Source: Lunularia cruciata (lineage: Eukaryota; Streptophyta; Marchantiopsida; Lunulariales; Lunulariaceae). Taken from it: a stretch of 64,000 bases of DNA. A program made the position numbers and the translations under genes. The notes beneath the pieces are model-generated. The model saw nothing but the letters and a program-made list of their open reading frames with translations. It searched no databases and was not told where the DNA came from. Shown piece after piece: positions 34,700-47,120 of the stretch; positions within the stretch are counted from its first letter, which is position 1; the number at the start of each line of letters is the position of its first letter. The DNA lies in assembly GCA_948567375.1 (NCBI GenBank), contig OX419757.1, positions 39,370,001 through 39,434,000 on the forward strand. Reading direction: 5' to 3'.

Positions 34700-36130
34700 C
34701 ACAAGAACAATCAGAGGAGGGCCAAGAGCTTCATCAAGCAATGGTTGATACGGTTTGCATACGTGTTTTTGGATGATCTGCCAAAGGGATTACCCTCCAA
34801 TCAAGGTATGCCCTTCAAGATCAAGTTATTGCCAAGGAGTACTCCAATGAGTAGACCAATCTATCAGCTCTCACCAAAGGAGTTGGAGGAGTTGCGAAAC
34901 AATGCTTGCAAAGTTATTGGAGAAGGGCTTCATACAATAAAGTATCTCTTCTTGGGGAGCACCGGTATTATTTGTTCCAAAGAAGGATGGAGGACTTCAT
35001 TTTTGTATTGATTAACGTGGGTTCAATAAGCAAACTATGAAGAATGCATATCCCTTGCCTCGGATTGATGACTTGCTTGATCAACTAAGTGGAGCACGCT
35101 ACTTTTCCAATTTGGATCTTTGTAGCGGCTATCGGAAAATTCCTATTGATAGAGAGGATGTGCAAAAGACTGCCTTTCATACAATGTATGGGCATTTTGA
35201 GTGGAGAGTTCTACCTTTTGGACTCACTGATGCTCCAGGAGTCTTCATGGATCAGATGCATTGGGTGTTGGATAGACTATTGGATCAGTCCATGGTGGTG
35301 TTCTTGGATGATATCTTAATTTATAGTAAGACAGAGGCAGACATGTGAATCATGTGCAAGAAGTCCTAAGACGACTACGACAATGGAAATTTTACTACAA
35401 GTAGTCAAAGTGTGCCTGTTGGCAGAAGGAGGTAACCTTCTTGGGTCATAAGATCTCATCAGAGGGGATCAAGATGGAAGAAGAGAAAATCAAGGCCATT
35501 ACTGATTGGCCTACCCCAAAGGATGCTATAGAAGTACACGCATTCAATGGATTGGCCATTTTTTACTGACGGTTCATCCATTATTATGCTCATGCAACTG
35601 CACCATTGATTGACCTCTTGGGAAAGAACTTGAGCTTCTAGTGGACCACCAAGCGTGAAAAAGCATTCTAGAAGTTAAAGCATATGGTGTCTTGAAGACC
35701 CATTCTTCAACCATGTTATCCTCAACTACCCTGTGTGGTTGATTTTGATGCTTCTAACTTTGCAATTGGAGTTGTGCTGCAACATTAATTCCCAGATGTA
35801 CTCCAATCCCATTGCCTTTGTGTCTTGCCGACTCAATACGACTGAACAAAACTACTCTACTTGAGATTGAGAACAATTTGCAATGGTATATGCCACCAAG
35901 GTATGGAGGCATTACCTCTTGGAAAAACAAGTGATTATGCCAACTGATCACTAACCATTGTTGCAGACCTTATGCTTGGAACACATGAAGAGTCGAGATC
36001 ATTGATGGGAGGAACAACTCCAATTGTATGACATCAAACTTGAGTGCAAACCAGGTTGGTTCCATGTTATCCTTGATGCTTTATCACAACAGCTTGATTT
36101 GAAGTCTCTTCCTCTAATCACAACCGCAAT
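34700..36130 (+). pseudogene. reverse transcriptase / RNase H of element B
   Basis: Reads the N-terminal PIYQLSPKELEEL block, the open stretch 35037-35348 with LPRIDDLLDQL, FSNLDLCSGY, FEWRVLPFGLTDAP and the catalytic FLDD box (35301-35312), then FLGHKISSEGIKMEEEKIKA, and an RNase H start VDFDASNFAIG near 35740-35770. At least eight stops or frameshifts lie between 35010 and 36020. Confidence 0.85.
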
Positions 36131-36144
36131 TTCAACGGTGTCAG

Positions 36145-37260
36145 TTGACTGCAAGGTCCAAAACAAGTTTCAATCAGCTCTACACCAAGATCCTTTCTTC
36201 CAAATGGTACAAGGTCACCTTACAGCATGCAATAAGGAGTACAACACCTTCTAACTCAAGGAAGTCCTTTTATTCCATGAGGACTGGATCTATGTTCCAG
36301 CTAAAGGTGATCTTCAACTTGTGTGCCTTCAAGAACCCCATGATTTATCCATTGTTGGTCACATGGGTGTGGACAAGACCTTGGGTACTCTCCAACGTCC
36401 ATGATGGTGGCCCAACATGACACAAGATGTTCAAGAATTTGACCAATTGTGTGAGAGCTACCAACGTAACAAGGCCTGCAACCAGAAGCTGAGTAGACTC
36501 CTTCAACCACTCGCCATTCCATCCGCTTGCTAAGAGCATGTGAGCTTGGATCTCATCACATCCTTGCCAAAGACAAAACAAGGACACACCGCAATTGTGG
36601 TGTTTGTGGATAAGCTTAGTAAGCAAATTCACTTAGCACCAACCTATGATACCATGGATGCTCCAACCTTAGTGCAAATCTACTTCAAAAATGTCTTCAA
36701 GCATCATGGGATGCTACATGTACTCATATCTGACTGTGATCCTTGATTTACCGAGAAGTTTTGGCAAGCACTCTTTTAGATACTCGGCACCAAGCTTGCT
36801 TTGTCCACGACCTATCATCCTCAAATTGATAGACAAACCAAACGTGCAAATTGTACATTGGAAGATATGTTGTGTGCCTTTATCAATGTCCACCATACCA
36901 ATTGGGATGAATGTCTTGCAACTATAGAATTTGCCTACAACAATTCCAAACAGGCAAGGATAGAATTTTCTCCTTTCTTTCTCAATTTTGGCCAAGATCT
37001 GCTAGTTCTTCATTCTCTTCTTGCTCCTCCTCCATCTCAGGTTCCTCATATTTCCACATTCTTGATCACTATATCCCAATCTCTCCAACGAGCCAAGTCT
37101 CACCTCCTTGTTGCTCAAAATCACCAAAAACAATATGCGGACCACCATCGTCATGATCTCACCTTTGAAGTCAGTGATAAAGTCATGCTATCCTCTAGTA
37201 ACCTCCCTCTCTCACTTGATACCCAAGTTTGTAAACTTGCACCTAATTAGATATGACCCT
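36145..37260 (+). pseudogene. integrase of element B
   Basis: Reads FFQMVQGHLTA, the finger HDLSIVGHMGVDKTLGTLQ and C-E-S-Y-Q-R (second Cys lost), the core with SLDLITSLPK, VFVDKLSKQIHLAPT, VLISDCDP and the TLEDMLCAF segment holding the catalytic Glu region, then the C-terminal linker (ORF 36801-37250). The D-D-E residues are still readable. Stops interrupt it near 36405, 36530, 36746 and 36778. Confidence 0.85.
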
Positions 37261-37409
37261 TTGATATCACCCAAATTGTCTCTCCTGTTGCTTATTGACT
37301 TGCCTTGCATTGCCACATGCGTATCCATCCTATCTTTCATGTTTCCAAGTTGAAACCCTTTGTTCCTAACCCCTCTTCCTTTTCCTTTCAAGTCAAACCT
37401 CCCCCTCTT

Positions 37410-37595
37410 CCTGTCCCTATCAATGATCATGAGGAGTACAAAAATGATTGTATCTTTGCACGTTGCCATATTCAACAAGGCCATAGCCAACATACGGAGT
37501 ACAAGGTCCTTCGGAAAGGGTATTCCCTTCATGATGCCACATGGAAACCTCTTTCTCACCTCTAAAATGCACAAACGGCCATCCAAGAATTTGAA
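37410..37595 (+). pseudogene. chromodomain of element B
   Basis: HEEYKNDCIFA then TEYKVLRKGYSLHDATWKP, the integrase C-terminal chromodomain of chromoviruses, which binds histone marks to guide insertion. One stop falls before the last helix (37561-37563). Confidence 0.85.
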
Positions 37596-37655
37596 GCTTC
37601 ATTGGCAAGGAACTTCACGTCAAGCTTCACGTCACCAACTAGCAGCGGGGGAATA

Positions 37656-38081
37656 TGTAACAATATGGAGTTTAGCAATGAAGTTAGTCTGGCTTACAAA
37701 GTAGCAAATAAGACAAATTAGCCTAGAATATTTTGGAAGTATCTAGGAAGCTTCTTGGGAAGCTTTGTGGCTAGCTCAGCTTGCACCTCAAGTAAGTATC
37801 TTCTAGAAGGAAGCTTTTAGAAACTTCCAACTAGCTTAACTTGCATGCCAAGTAGGCAACTTCTAGAAGGAAGCTTCTTGAGAAGCTTCCTAGTTAACTT
37901 GGCTTGCACTCTAAGAAAGAGGCTTGAGGAAGCTTCTTGAGAAGCTTCTCAAGAGCCTTATATGCTACCTATAAATACCAAAGCCAAAGCTCATGCTAGG
38001 TATTTGGAGTTTTCCTACATTCAAGTGTCCCAATGTGAGTTTCCATTCTCCTATTTCTCCCTTTGGTCTCGGTCTTTTACA
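37656..38081 (+). repeat. 3' LTR of element B
   Basis: Preceded by the purine tract GCGGGGGAATA, starts TGTAACAATATGG, ends TTTTACA. Module order is the same as in the 5' LTR. Confidence 0.95.
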
Positions 38082-39167
38082 GTAGTATTTTGCATTTTTG
38101 AGTGCAGCGCAGTGTTGATGTGAAACAATTTTGATCAAGGAAGTTGTGCTTTTAATGGAAGGATGGATGCAATTTTGAAGCAAAGTCATTTTTCAGTGAA
38201 GTGCAGTCTTTGGGAGAATCTGAATCGTCACAATCAAGATTTTTTTGGATAGAATTTGTTAGGTTGTGATTATGAGTGTGAGATTTGTGGTAAGTTGTTG
38301 GGATTGAGTGCTTGTTACTCTCTTCTAGGTGTGGTTTCTACCTAAGAGATTAAAGACATAGCTAAGAAGAACTACTTATTACTGTTTGACTTTGTATTTG
38401 GACATGTTTGACTAATATCTCTAGATAAACAAACTTTACTTACCTGATTACCGCAAAAGTGATATTTGGTAGGTTGTCACACTCCTACTATTATAGTGGA
38501 GAGAAATGGAATTGGAGACTTCAAGCTAAGAAATTGATAAGAAATCAAGAAACTTAAGTGCCCAAAAATCATTGGATTTCCGCCCAACCTACTTCAATAA
38601 AAATGGAGAGTAGGCACCTAGAAATTGAAGCAAATCAAGCTCAAAGCTATTTAGAGGATTCCTTGTGGGAGAGAGCTCAAGCAAAGAATTGAAGGAAAAT
38701 GGACTATTGCTATGGATTCCCATTCTCTAGAGAGAGATTGATCAAGTCAAGAAATAAAGGAAATTGGATTGCTCTACAGTGGAGTTCCTCCCAACTAGTG
38801 TTAATTCCTCTCAAACCATTGAGCACCTAGATTCAAATCAAATTAGCCACTCCATTAACTATAAATATAATGTTGTATGTTGTGCCAAGGGATTCATATC
38901 CCTTATTTCCCACAAACCATCTATTATGGAGTTTGCTAAAAACAAAGAACTTGGATGGAAGTTTGTAGTGGATCCCTTTCTTCCTTTCACACAAACCTCA
39001 CTAATTTCTCATAGAGTTTGTAAATACAATTAAGAAAATATACAAAGCTTTGTAACTTTATTTCTAAAACTCCCTAATACAACAAAATATCCAAATAAAG
39101 TCATGCATGTCAAAGCTTCTTCTCAGGGTGTACTACAGCTCTTAAATGAAACTCAACTATCTCTCAA

Positions 39168-39392
39168 CTAGATTAGAGTAAACTAATTTTAGTATTTATA
39201 TATGCTCTATAGAATTTTTCATGCACAATGATCTACATAATTACACGGAGTATTAAGGATACCAAGTAACTTGAGCATGCAATTGGATACTAAAAATGTA
39301 TTGTGCATAGAATGCTCCTTGCTTTTGCTTGGAACTCTATGCATGAAAATTGCTCTAGAGCATAAATATATGTTCTAACGTTTTCTCTAGTC
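39168..39392. repeat. imperfect foldback, possibly a MITE
   Basis: Arms of about 55 bases at 39168-39225 and 39340-39392 are imperfect reverse complements (shared words: CTAGA, TATGCTCTA, TTTTCATGCA), separated by about 115 bases. No target duplication was identified. Confidence 0.5.
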
Positions 39393-41288
39393 TACTTTTT
39401 TCTTGGCACTTTTCCTCTTATTTTTGTGGATTTTAAGCATATAAGACCTTGCATCTTGACCTCCAATCTAACTCATTTTATACTTGTACTTTGCAGTATG
39501 ACCTTCTTAAACTCCTTCTTGGATGTTTACTTGATTCTCTTTTTTTTGGAGAAGGAAGTGGTGAGCTTCAAAGTTGGCATGAGCTTCAAAGTCGTCGATA
39601 AAATATCACATAGATAGCACTTATCGTATCCTATCTTTAGGAACCTTGAAATATTCATGTCAAGCATTTAGAAGTTAATGTTGTAGAAACAACAAGTTTT
39701 TTATTGGATAGCTTTGTCCATATTTCAAGGAGGAGGTGGAAGAGAGGGAGCTAAACCTTATGCCATGTAGGGATGATGCACAATACAAGGAGGAAGATGT
39801 AATTAGACCCTCTCAATAGCACAAATCCAATAGAATGATCAATCTGATAGAATCCTCAAACTCATCTCAGGACAAGGAAGATCTACCTAAGAGGCACCTC
39901 ATGTTACAAGTGGATTGCATGCAAGGTTCATTTGCTCTTTTCACATGACTATATGACATTTACATCTTATGGTGCATATTAGTTGCTCATAGTATTTTGG
40001 TGGTTTTAAGCTAGTTATAACTAGATAAATTTAGTAGTTACTAAATTAAAAGTAACTCTAAGTAAGTTAGTATGGCTTAATAAATGGAAAGATCCACAAT
40101 TTAATTATTGGATAATCAATGAATCTTGTAGTGGATTTTATGCTAGATCATACTAAAGCGAGGTCTCTATGTTAGACTTTGTATGGTCAAATTGACTTGG
40201 TATATAAGAGAGATGTCAAATATTATTAGCTTTACCAAGTTAAGTGACCTTTGGTAGTAAAGGTTGGTCAAGTTAGGTAGATTTGACTTTGCCTTGGAAT
40301 ATATTGTTATTTTCAATTAAGAGAAGATGTTAGATTCATAGAGAATATGCTTGGAAGCTTCCAAAGGGATGTATGCCAGATCAAGACCCATGTGAGAGGC
40401 CTTTGACCTAAGATTTCTCACCTAAGGTAACTTAGGAAAAGAATTGTTAATGTTAATTGTTAATTGATGTTACAAAGTTAATAAATTACTCACCATAGTA
40501 TAGTTTGTCATCATATAAGGAGTACTTAGGAGAGGAAAGAAATCAATTCCTTAATGAGCTTGGAGCATGGAGTGAGTGAGGGAAATGAGGATCAATTTGA
40601 GTAAGCTCCGTATGGAGGAACTTGAGAAGTAGAGCTTTTTATCAAATAGATCAAAATGACTTAGCAAAGATTTTTTCAAAATGTAAGCCAATATGATAAT
40701 GAGTGCACAATCACTCTCACAAGACCTTCATTATGGTGATTGATTTGAAGGAGCACCTAGTACCAAAATGGATGCGAACATAATTGATCCTAACAAGTGT
40801 GATTATATATTTGGTGGGAGTAATATTGCAATTTCCAAGTCAAAGATACTAAAATTTTTTAGCTCTTTCAAACCCTTTTTGAGATTTTACTTGTGCTCCA
40901 TCTAAGAAAGAGGCACATCTTATGGCAACCAAATACAATATTAACTGATTCTTTTATCTTTAAATGTATTAAAAATCAAGTATTAAAATTAATAGTTTTT
41001 GGAGGAAGGATGCTAAAAGAAGTTGGAGCTAAAGAAGGCTTTTGTGACAAAGATCATGGAGGTCAAGCCAAGGTATACTACTGAGGAGATAGTATTGCCA
41101 ATGATGACATATTCTAGATTTTCTTCCATGCATAAGAGTTGGATGAAGGGTAATAAATTTTCATTATGTGGGAGAAGGGTTAGGTGAAGGGATACAATAG
41201 CAAGATTTTTGAGCCCTTTAAGCAAGTGAAGATGCAGTGCTTCTAACGGGGAGGTTCAGTTTAAGGTTTTCGCCGGCCGTAAGTTTAT

Positions 41289-41614
41289 TTTACGGGAGGT
41301 CTATAGGACATCCCCTAAATCGTTACGGAGTGTGGGAAGGGGTATCTCAATTTTACGCAAGATTATTTTATGCTCCCGTAACCGTCTAATTGTTGATGGG
41401 TCATGAAAATCAGGACTTGTAAAAATTTAAGGGTCATGGGAGGTCCCGTAGATCATACAGAACAAATTAAATCGAAATTTGTATAAGGGAGAGAAAACAA
41501 CAAATTTAAGCCCTAAAATATTATAGACCTATTCACAAATACCCTTGATTCGATTTACAAGACCCCGTCCATCAGTTTACGGGATGATTACGAGATAAGC
41601 CCACCTCCCGTAAA
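41289..41614. repeat. inverted repeat island with recurring TTACGGG/CCCGTAA
   Basis: TTTACGGGAGGT at 41289-41300 is perfectly inverted at 41603-41614. Between them CCCGTAA, CCCGTAG and TTACGGG recur. GC is higher than in the neighbouring spacer. A small foldback element is possible. Confidence 0.5.
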
Positions 41615-42548
41615 TTCCAGAATTGAAGGCCCCCCACTGTGTGACACTTCAACAAGGCGTGTTTGAGGAGATAGTATTTTTTGTACTTACTTGTGTGGCT
41701 ACTAAGGACCTAAAAAACTTGGCAAAATGTACAAGGAGTATCAAAGGCACAAGGTCCTTAGGATTATGACTCACCAAATTTGCAAGTACAAGTTGAAACA
41801 AAGATGTTTCCTTTTCATTATATTGAGAAGAAGTTGCATGCAAATTACATTTCCTTAAAAATATAATGTGATAAGTAACTTAATATTCACTTTAATTTTC
41901 TAGTTCTCTTGTTATGTTTGTATTTGTTTCTTTACACGGATTGTAACGATCCTTTGACTTTGTACATATAAGGAGGACTGGATGTCAAGAAGAAGCTTGT
42001 GGATAAATGCCAAGGCTTGATGTAGAAATGCAAAGGGCAAGAAAGAAGATGAGGTAGTGGAAGAGACCTTTACAAGTGTATCATTTCCTCTTATTTTCAT
42101 TGTTTGGTGTGTCAATGCTAGGGCATATGGGAAAAGAAATGTGGATTGGATTTCAAATGAACCGCCTAAGAGGACATCCAAAAGTTCTAAAGATAGAACT
42201 ACCACAATTAGCTATATTATAGCTGACATAAAAGATTATAGGAAGCTCAAAGACAAAAGACCCCTATGCAAGCTTACATTTTGAGCATTGCACAATTCCT
42301 TACAGATATAAATGTAAAGAAATGTAAGCATTAAGCACAACAACAAAAGCCATTCCGAAAGGAGGATATCTTTGATATGGTGTCTAGCTTTAAAGCAAAT
42401 ATGGAGTCAATTTGATGTATTTTGGTGATATCAACAAGTGTAGTATATTTGAAGAACTTACAAGAGTTATGTTATTGAGTATACTTCATTGATAAGTTAA
42501 TTTGATCACTATTTACATTTTCTTTAGAAGTTTTTCCATTCCCATTTT

Positions 42549-42684
42549 AAATATAATCTAAATTTTCTTTTAATGTTTTTTATTTCAACTTATCCTTACA
42601 AAGACAAATGTGTGATAAATATAATCTAAATTTTCTTTTAATGTTTTTTATTTCAACTTATCCTTACAAAGACAAATGTGTGAT
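42549..42684. repeat. perfect 68-bp tandem duplication
   Basis: 42549-42616 and 42617-42684 appear identical at all 68 positions. Non-coding and AT-rich; identity suggests a recent event. Confidence 0.9.
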
Positions 42685-43162
42685 ACTTTGGTGGCTCTCA
42701 AGTCAATAACCACAATGGGTATATCATTATTAGATATTGGACAAGAGAAAGACTCAATCAATGAATTCTAGTGCAAGATGAGAGTAGATGCATTGGTTGG
42801 TGGCGTTAAGCTTCGATGAACTATTTGTTTACTGTCCTTTCCACGGCAGAGGATTAGGTACTAGATCTAAGTGCAAGTAGAGGAACTGCTTGCTATGCTT
42901 TGTCCAAATAGGATGGAATGGAGGAGTTGTGGAGTTGGATTAGTGTTGTGGGAGCTACATTTTGCAAATTTGATTAGTAAGATAGAATCTACTTACAATT
43001 GCATTCAGATTGTTTCTATTGCTTAGTTCCAAAAGAAACCAAGTCCAAATAGACACGTGCATTATTGGGATGGTATTTGGGATGGTATCTCCAATGGCTT
43101 TAGTTATAGTGGATGTAGAGATACATATTAGTATTTTTAATAAGATAGTTGTACATTCATGT

Positions 43163-43354
43163 ATGGTTGGTAATTTATAAGCTTTGAGATAGAAAAGAAA
43201 GTAAACGGAAAGATAAGGACGAGGTAAAATGTTGAGTAGAGATAATAACGTTGTTGATGCTATGGTTGGTAATTTATAAGCTTGGAGATAGAAAAGAAAG
43301 TAAACGGAAAGATAAGGACGAGGTAAAATGTTGAGTAGAGATAATAACGTTGTC
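43163..43354. repeat. near-perfect 99-bp tandem duplication
   Basis: ATGGTTGGTAATTTATAAGC starts at 43163 and again at 43262; the copies differ at one or two positions over about 93 bases. Minus-strand ORFs across it are artefacts of the repeat. Confidence 0.9.
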
Positions 43355-43819
43355 CGCAAAGTGAAAGCGAGTTTGAGGAAACCTCGCTAGAAATCCACTT
43401 AGACGGCTTGGGATGAAACTGGGCCAAATATGAGTTTGCGATGGGCATGTTCAAGGAAAACAGACGATAAATGATGGCATATCTTAAAGAGCGAACGGTG
43501 CAGATAGCTTTGATCTGGATGAGACGTTTCTCTATGCGACAACGGTTCCCGTGCAAACTAGCGGAGACCGGTTTTCGATGTGTTCGTGAGTTTGGCAGAA
43601 CTCGCTGTATATAATGTTATAACGTGTGTAATAGTTACTCCTATTCGCAAGTTTAAAGTTAATATAGACAATGTTAATTTCGAAACTGATGGAAAATAAA
43701 TTTCTTATAACAAAAGGAATGCCCGTACAGAGTAAAACCTCTCAACTGTGACATACATCCGCAATGGCAATCTATGTCACTAGTCACTAACAAGAGGAAA
43801 GTGCGCATCCTCTTTCCCA

Positions 43820-43968
43820 CATGAGTCTCAACTATCTTGAATGTTTAGGAACTTGGGTGCCTGACCTACACATCTTTTTCCCACTCTCTTTATATATCCG
43901 CATGAATCTAGACATTCTTGAGGATTCTGGAACTTGGGTGCCCGACCTACACACCTTTTTCCCACTCT
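43820..43968. repeat. 81-bp period direct duplication
   Basis: The 40-base block from 43848 (GGAACTTGGGTGCC to CCCACTCT) recurs at 43929 with two differences; the preceding 28 bases are also alike but more diverged. Confidence 0.85.
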
Positions 43969-44039
43969 TGCTATGTTTCACGTGGTGATTGATGTTGGGG
44001 TTACTTTATTGCTGAAGTTGAATTTGATTATCTACAGAC

Positions 44040-45758
44040 ATGTTGGTTAATGTCAAGAAGCATAGGCATTTGGACGTGATGACAAAGTTGGAGGTTATCA
44101 ATTTTCTCAGTCAACCGAGAGCCACCCATGAACAAGTTGCATTGCATTTTGTAGTGGTGCATCCGACCGTGACCAAAATTTGGAAAGAGAGAGAACTCAT
44201 TAAGTAGGTGGCATCTGAGTCAAATTGAATTGGGTTGAAAATTTTTTTGACATCAACTCGAGTGCAATTGCTTACGGACATGGTGCATCAATGGCATATG
44301 CACGTTGAGATTGATGCACCCACGCTAAATGTGATTGGTGAGGTGCTCAAGAATAAGCTTTATTTTTCAGAGACAAGATCTTGCAGGACTTCACCAAATG
44401 TTTGAAACCATTAGACAAAATTGCTCTACAGACATTTGTTACCTTAAATGAATGGCTCAAGAAGAACTTGAATTGTGTCTCAACAACTAGCAAGAAGTGT
44501 GGAGAACACAACAGCCTCAATCCAATGCATGTTGAGAAGAGTTTGCATGAAATTCATGAAATGCTAAATGATGTCACTCTTGGATGCATTATCAACATTG
44601 ACGAGTTAGCTCTAAAGTATTGCACCACATCATCAAGATCATTTTGCACAATCAATGTGGATGGTCGTGGTGTCAAGCGCAGCCAAGAACAAATCGTAGT
44701 GACTCTTGGAATTAGCGCTTCAGGCAAGAAGTTTTGCACCCAAGTTATTACAAAGCACGCATGTCCACTTGCTTTGAAGAATATTCCCAATATAAGTAAG
44801 GTGTTTGGTATTATTTACGACCACCAAGCCAAAGCTTGGCAAGATACGTCCTTGTATATGCGCTTTCTGTACGCATACAACAAAATTACCAAGCAACGCA
44901 ACAACATCTTCTATATCATCCAAGACAATTGTTCATCACATGTTTGTGCGGCTAAATTTTTTGATCCAACAAGCTCACGAGAGACTCTCTTCAAGTATCA
45001 GAACCTATGCATCATTTTCTTCCCACCCAATGCTACTAGCAATTGTCAACCTTTTGATCAAGGCGTCATTTGTTCTTTCAAAGCACACTTTTTCTGTGCA
45101 CAACTGAACCATCTTCTTTTTGAGTATGAAATTTGGAAAACTAGTGAATGTGCACCCGCTTCTCAATTTCAGATCAACAACCATACGCACTTGCATAATG
45201 TGCTTAGTTGGGTCAAATCAACATCAGATGGAATCAAAGAGAACACTATTCGACAATGTTTTGTCAAAGAAAATTGTCTTTGTGTTGTTACAAACATCAT
45301 TGCCAATCAGTATATCAATCATTCTACACCTAGCTCTAATCAAGTTGTCAATGATTTAGTGATAATGCTGAGAGAAATTTGACTGGAGGAATCTTTCTTG
45401 GCATCATTGGGTCTTGATGACAAAAGATTTGGACGGGTTGCTGAAGAACTCATTGAAATAGATGCGCTTGATGCTACTAGTGATGATGATGACATTGTCT
45501 AGTATGTTCTTGAACAGCACAACCTTCTGCAAAATGCCAGAAATATTGATGACAATGACGTTGAAGTTGAAGAGATCACACCTTTGTTAAGCGCTGAGCA
45601 AGCAGATTGGGCCATCACGGATTTAATCAACTTTCTCTCTCTCCAATCATTGCTATCTCCAGAACTTCAAAGCAACCTGCTTTCAAACCTTTGTATGCCG
45701 CTAATTCATCAACAGAAAGTTGAGAAAAATAGGTTGCTGAAACAATCCGTGTTATAGA
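44040..45758 (+). pseudogene. pogo/Tigger-like DDE_1 transposase pseudogene
   Basis: Decayed transposase of the Tc1/mariner superfamily. An N-terminal helix-turn-helix region (44040-44200, TKLEVINFLSQ then TVTKIWKERE) is cut by two stops. A frameshift near 44360 leads into the main open stretch, read to 45382. All three catalytic acidic blocks are present: NIDE (Asp at 44600-44602), IQDNCSSH (Asp at 44924-44926) and QPFDQGVI (near 45050-45065), the D-D-D type of pogo. In-frame stops at 45380-45382 and 45500-45502 separate the acidic C-terminal part, which ends about 45758. The 333-residue central ORF is unusually well kept, which suggests more recent decay than in the element at 11635-13856. 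Terminal repeats were not found; relation to host CENP-B/Jerky-like genes is a weaker alternative. Confidence 0.85.
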
Positions 45759-45908
45759 TGTATTTTACCTTGGAACAACCAGAGTAACCTTAGTCAATGG
45801 AGAGAACAATTGTGATTTGAAGTTTAATAAAGATGCCACATTAATCTATTGCCACATTCTCCTTTCACACAACCTATAATAGTGCTCTTGAAATACAGAT
45901 AGGATGTA

Positions 45909-46267
45909 CCTCCATATTTACACTATAGAACAGTCACTATTTGCACCATCATGTCACTATTGCCCAATTGTGATTGGGACTCTTATTATTGGGCATATTT
46001 ATTGGTTCTAGACAAATTGTTCTAGGGTTCTTGGTCACTAATGAGATGACCTCCATGTTTACACTATAGAACTGTCACTATTTGCACCATCATGTCACTA
46101 TTGCACAATAGAACTGTCAGTATTTGCACCATCATGTCGCTATTGCACAATTGTGACAGTATTTGCACCATCATGTCACTATTGCACAATTGTGACGGGA
46201 CTCTTATTATTGGGCATGTTTATTGGTTGTAGACTAATTGTTCTAGTGTTCTTGGTCATTAGTGAGA
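45909..46267. repeat. 141-bp duplication with internal 35-45-bp minisatellite
   Basis: A block starting CCTCCAT at 45909 recurs at 46050. In the second copy the core ATTTGCACCATCATGTC plus CACTATTGCACAAT is present three times in tandem (46075-46195). GCACAATTGTGAC within it is a near-palindrome. Confidence 0.85.
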
Positions 46268-47120
46268 GTATGTTACTCATGCGAGGTTGCACTATGGGGA
46301 GGTTTTACTCAATATATGCAAGTATTTTGTATTGTATACACACCCTTTCCTCGAATATATACTTGTTGCATGAAAATTATTTTGAGAAGTAGCTAAAAGG
46401 TAAATTAGATAAAAAATAATCTTTGATAAATTAAATAATGTTCTAATCATGAGTTATACAATTTTCATGCAAAACTTTCAAGAAATATTTTCAAATATTT
46501 ACCTGTTTTGTAAACTAAATGTGGACACAAGAATTGAAATCCAAATCTCCATCCATCAATATATATATATAAGTCAACCACCATAAAAACCAGTGTAATA
46601 ACAAAAATAAATAAAACTCAAGTAAACATGTATACTTTGAATATATGTTAATTTCTAAAATTTGAGTATTACTTATTTATTCAGGACAAATTTCAATGAC
46701 TAAGCTTCCAAATGAATTCGATTTATCTATCTCTCCAAAACACGTAAAACCCTATGCCATTCTTTTTTTGGCTTTTATAACTGTCTCTTAAAAGTTTAGA
46801 CATTTATATCTTGTTCAGCTTTGAAAAGATACAGCTGTTCTGGTAGACTCACTAAGTCAAGAATCCTAAAAATGCATTTCTTCTACATATCACATTATCC
46901 CCAGCACATCTCCGTCGCTTACTGTCTAAATTTGAGGAGGAAACAAACGCGGATGTCAATATTAGGACCAAATTTAACTTATCGAGATACTTATTCGATC
47001 TACTCTTATTTGCGATAACGAAATTCGACCGCGTAGCTAACACGAAGGATTTGCGATAACGGAGTAGTGTTTTACCAAACAGATTTTCCTCTATAGACAG
47101 GTCCTGGCCATACTAGAACT
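46268..47120. other. 3' flank of the oxidoreductase gene
   Basis: AT-rich spacer; the part next to 47121 should hold the 3' untranslated region of the minus-strand gene. No gene seen. Confidence 0.4.

Larger units (their letters stand above)
32427..38081 (+). mobile_element. Ty3/gypsy chromovirus 'B', complete but decayed
   Basis: 5655-bp LTR retrotransposon with the order 5' LTR, primer-binding site, gag, protease, reverse transcriptase, RNase H, integrase, chromodomain, polypurine tract, 3' LTR. Target duplication GGAGT (32422-32426) versus GTAGT (38082-38086), one mismatch. The LTRs (425 and 426 bp) are clearly similar but differ at many sites. Every domain is broken by stops, so it cannot be autonomous. 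Homologous throughout to element C. Confidence 0.95.
38082..42548. other. AT-rich spacer with foldback structures
   Basis: No gene recognised; ORFs are short (38764-39033, 39426-39617, 40893-41084). The first 260 bases probably continue the interrupted family F sequence. Two inverted-repeat structures lie inside (39168-39392 and 41289-41614). Confidence 0.5.

Noticed and set aside
17303-38081. CRISPR-like reading of the spaced AAGCTT palindromes in the LTRs
   Set aside because: Units are contiguous LTR modules shared by four LTRs of one retroelement family in a plant genome; no unique spacers or cas genes.
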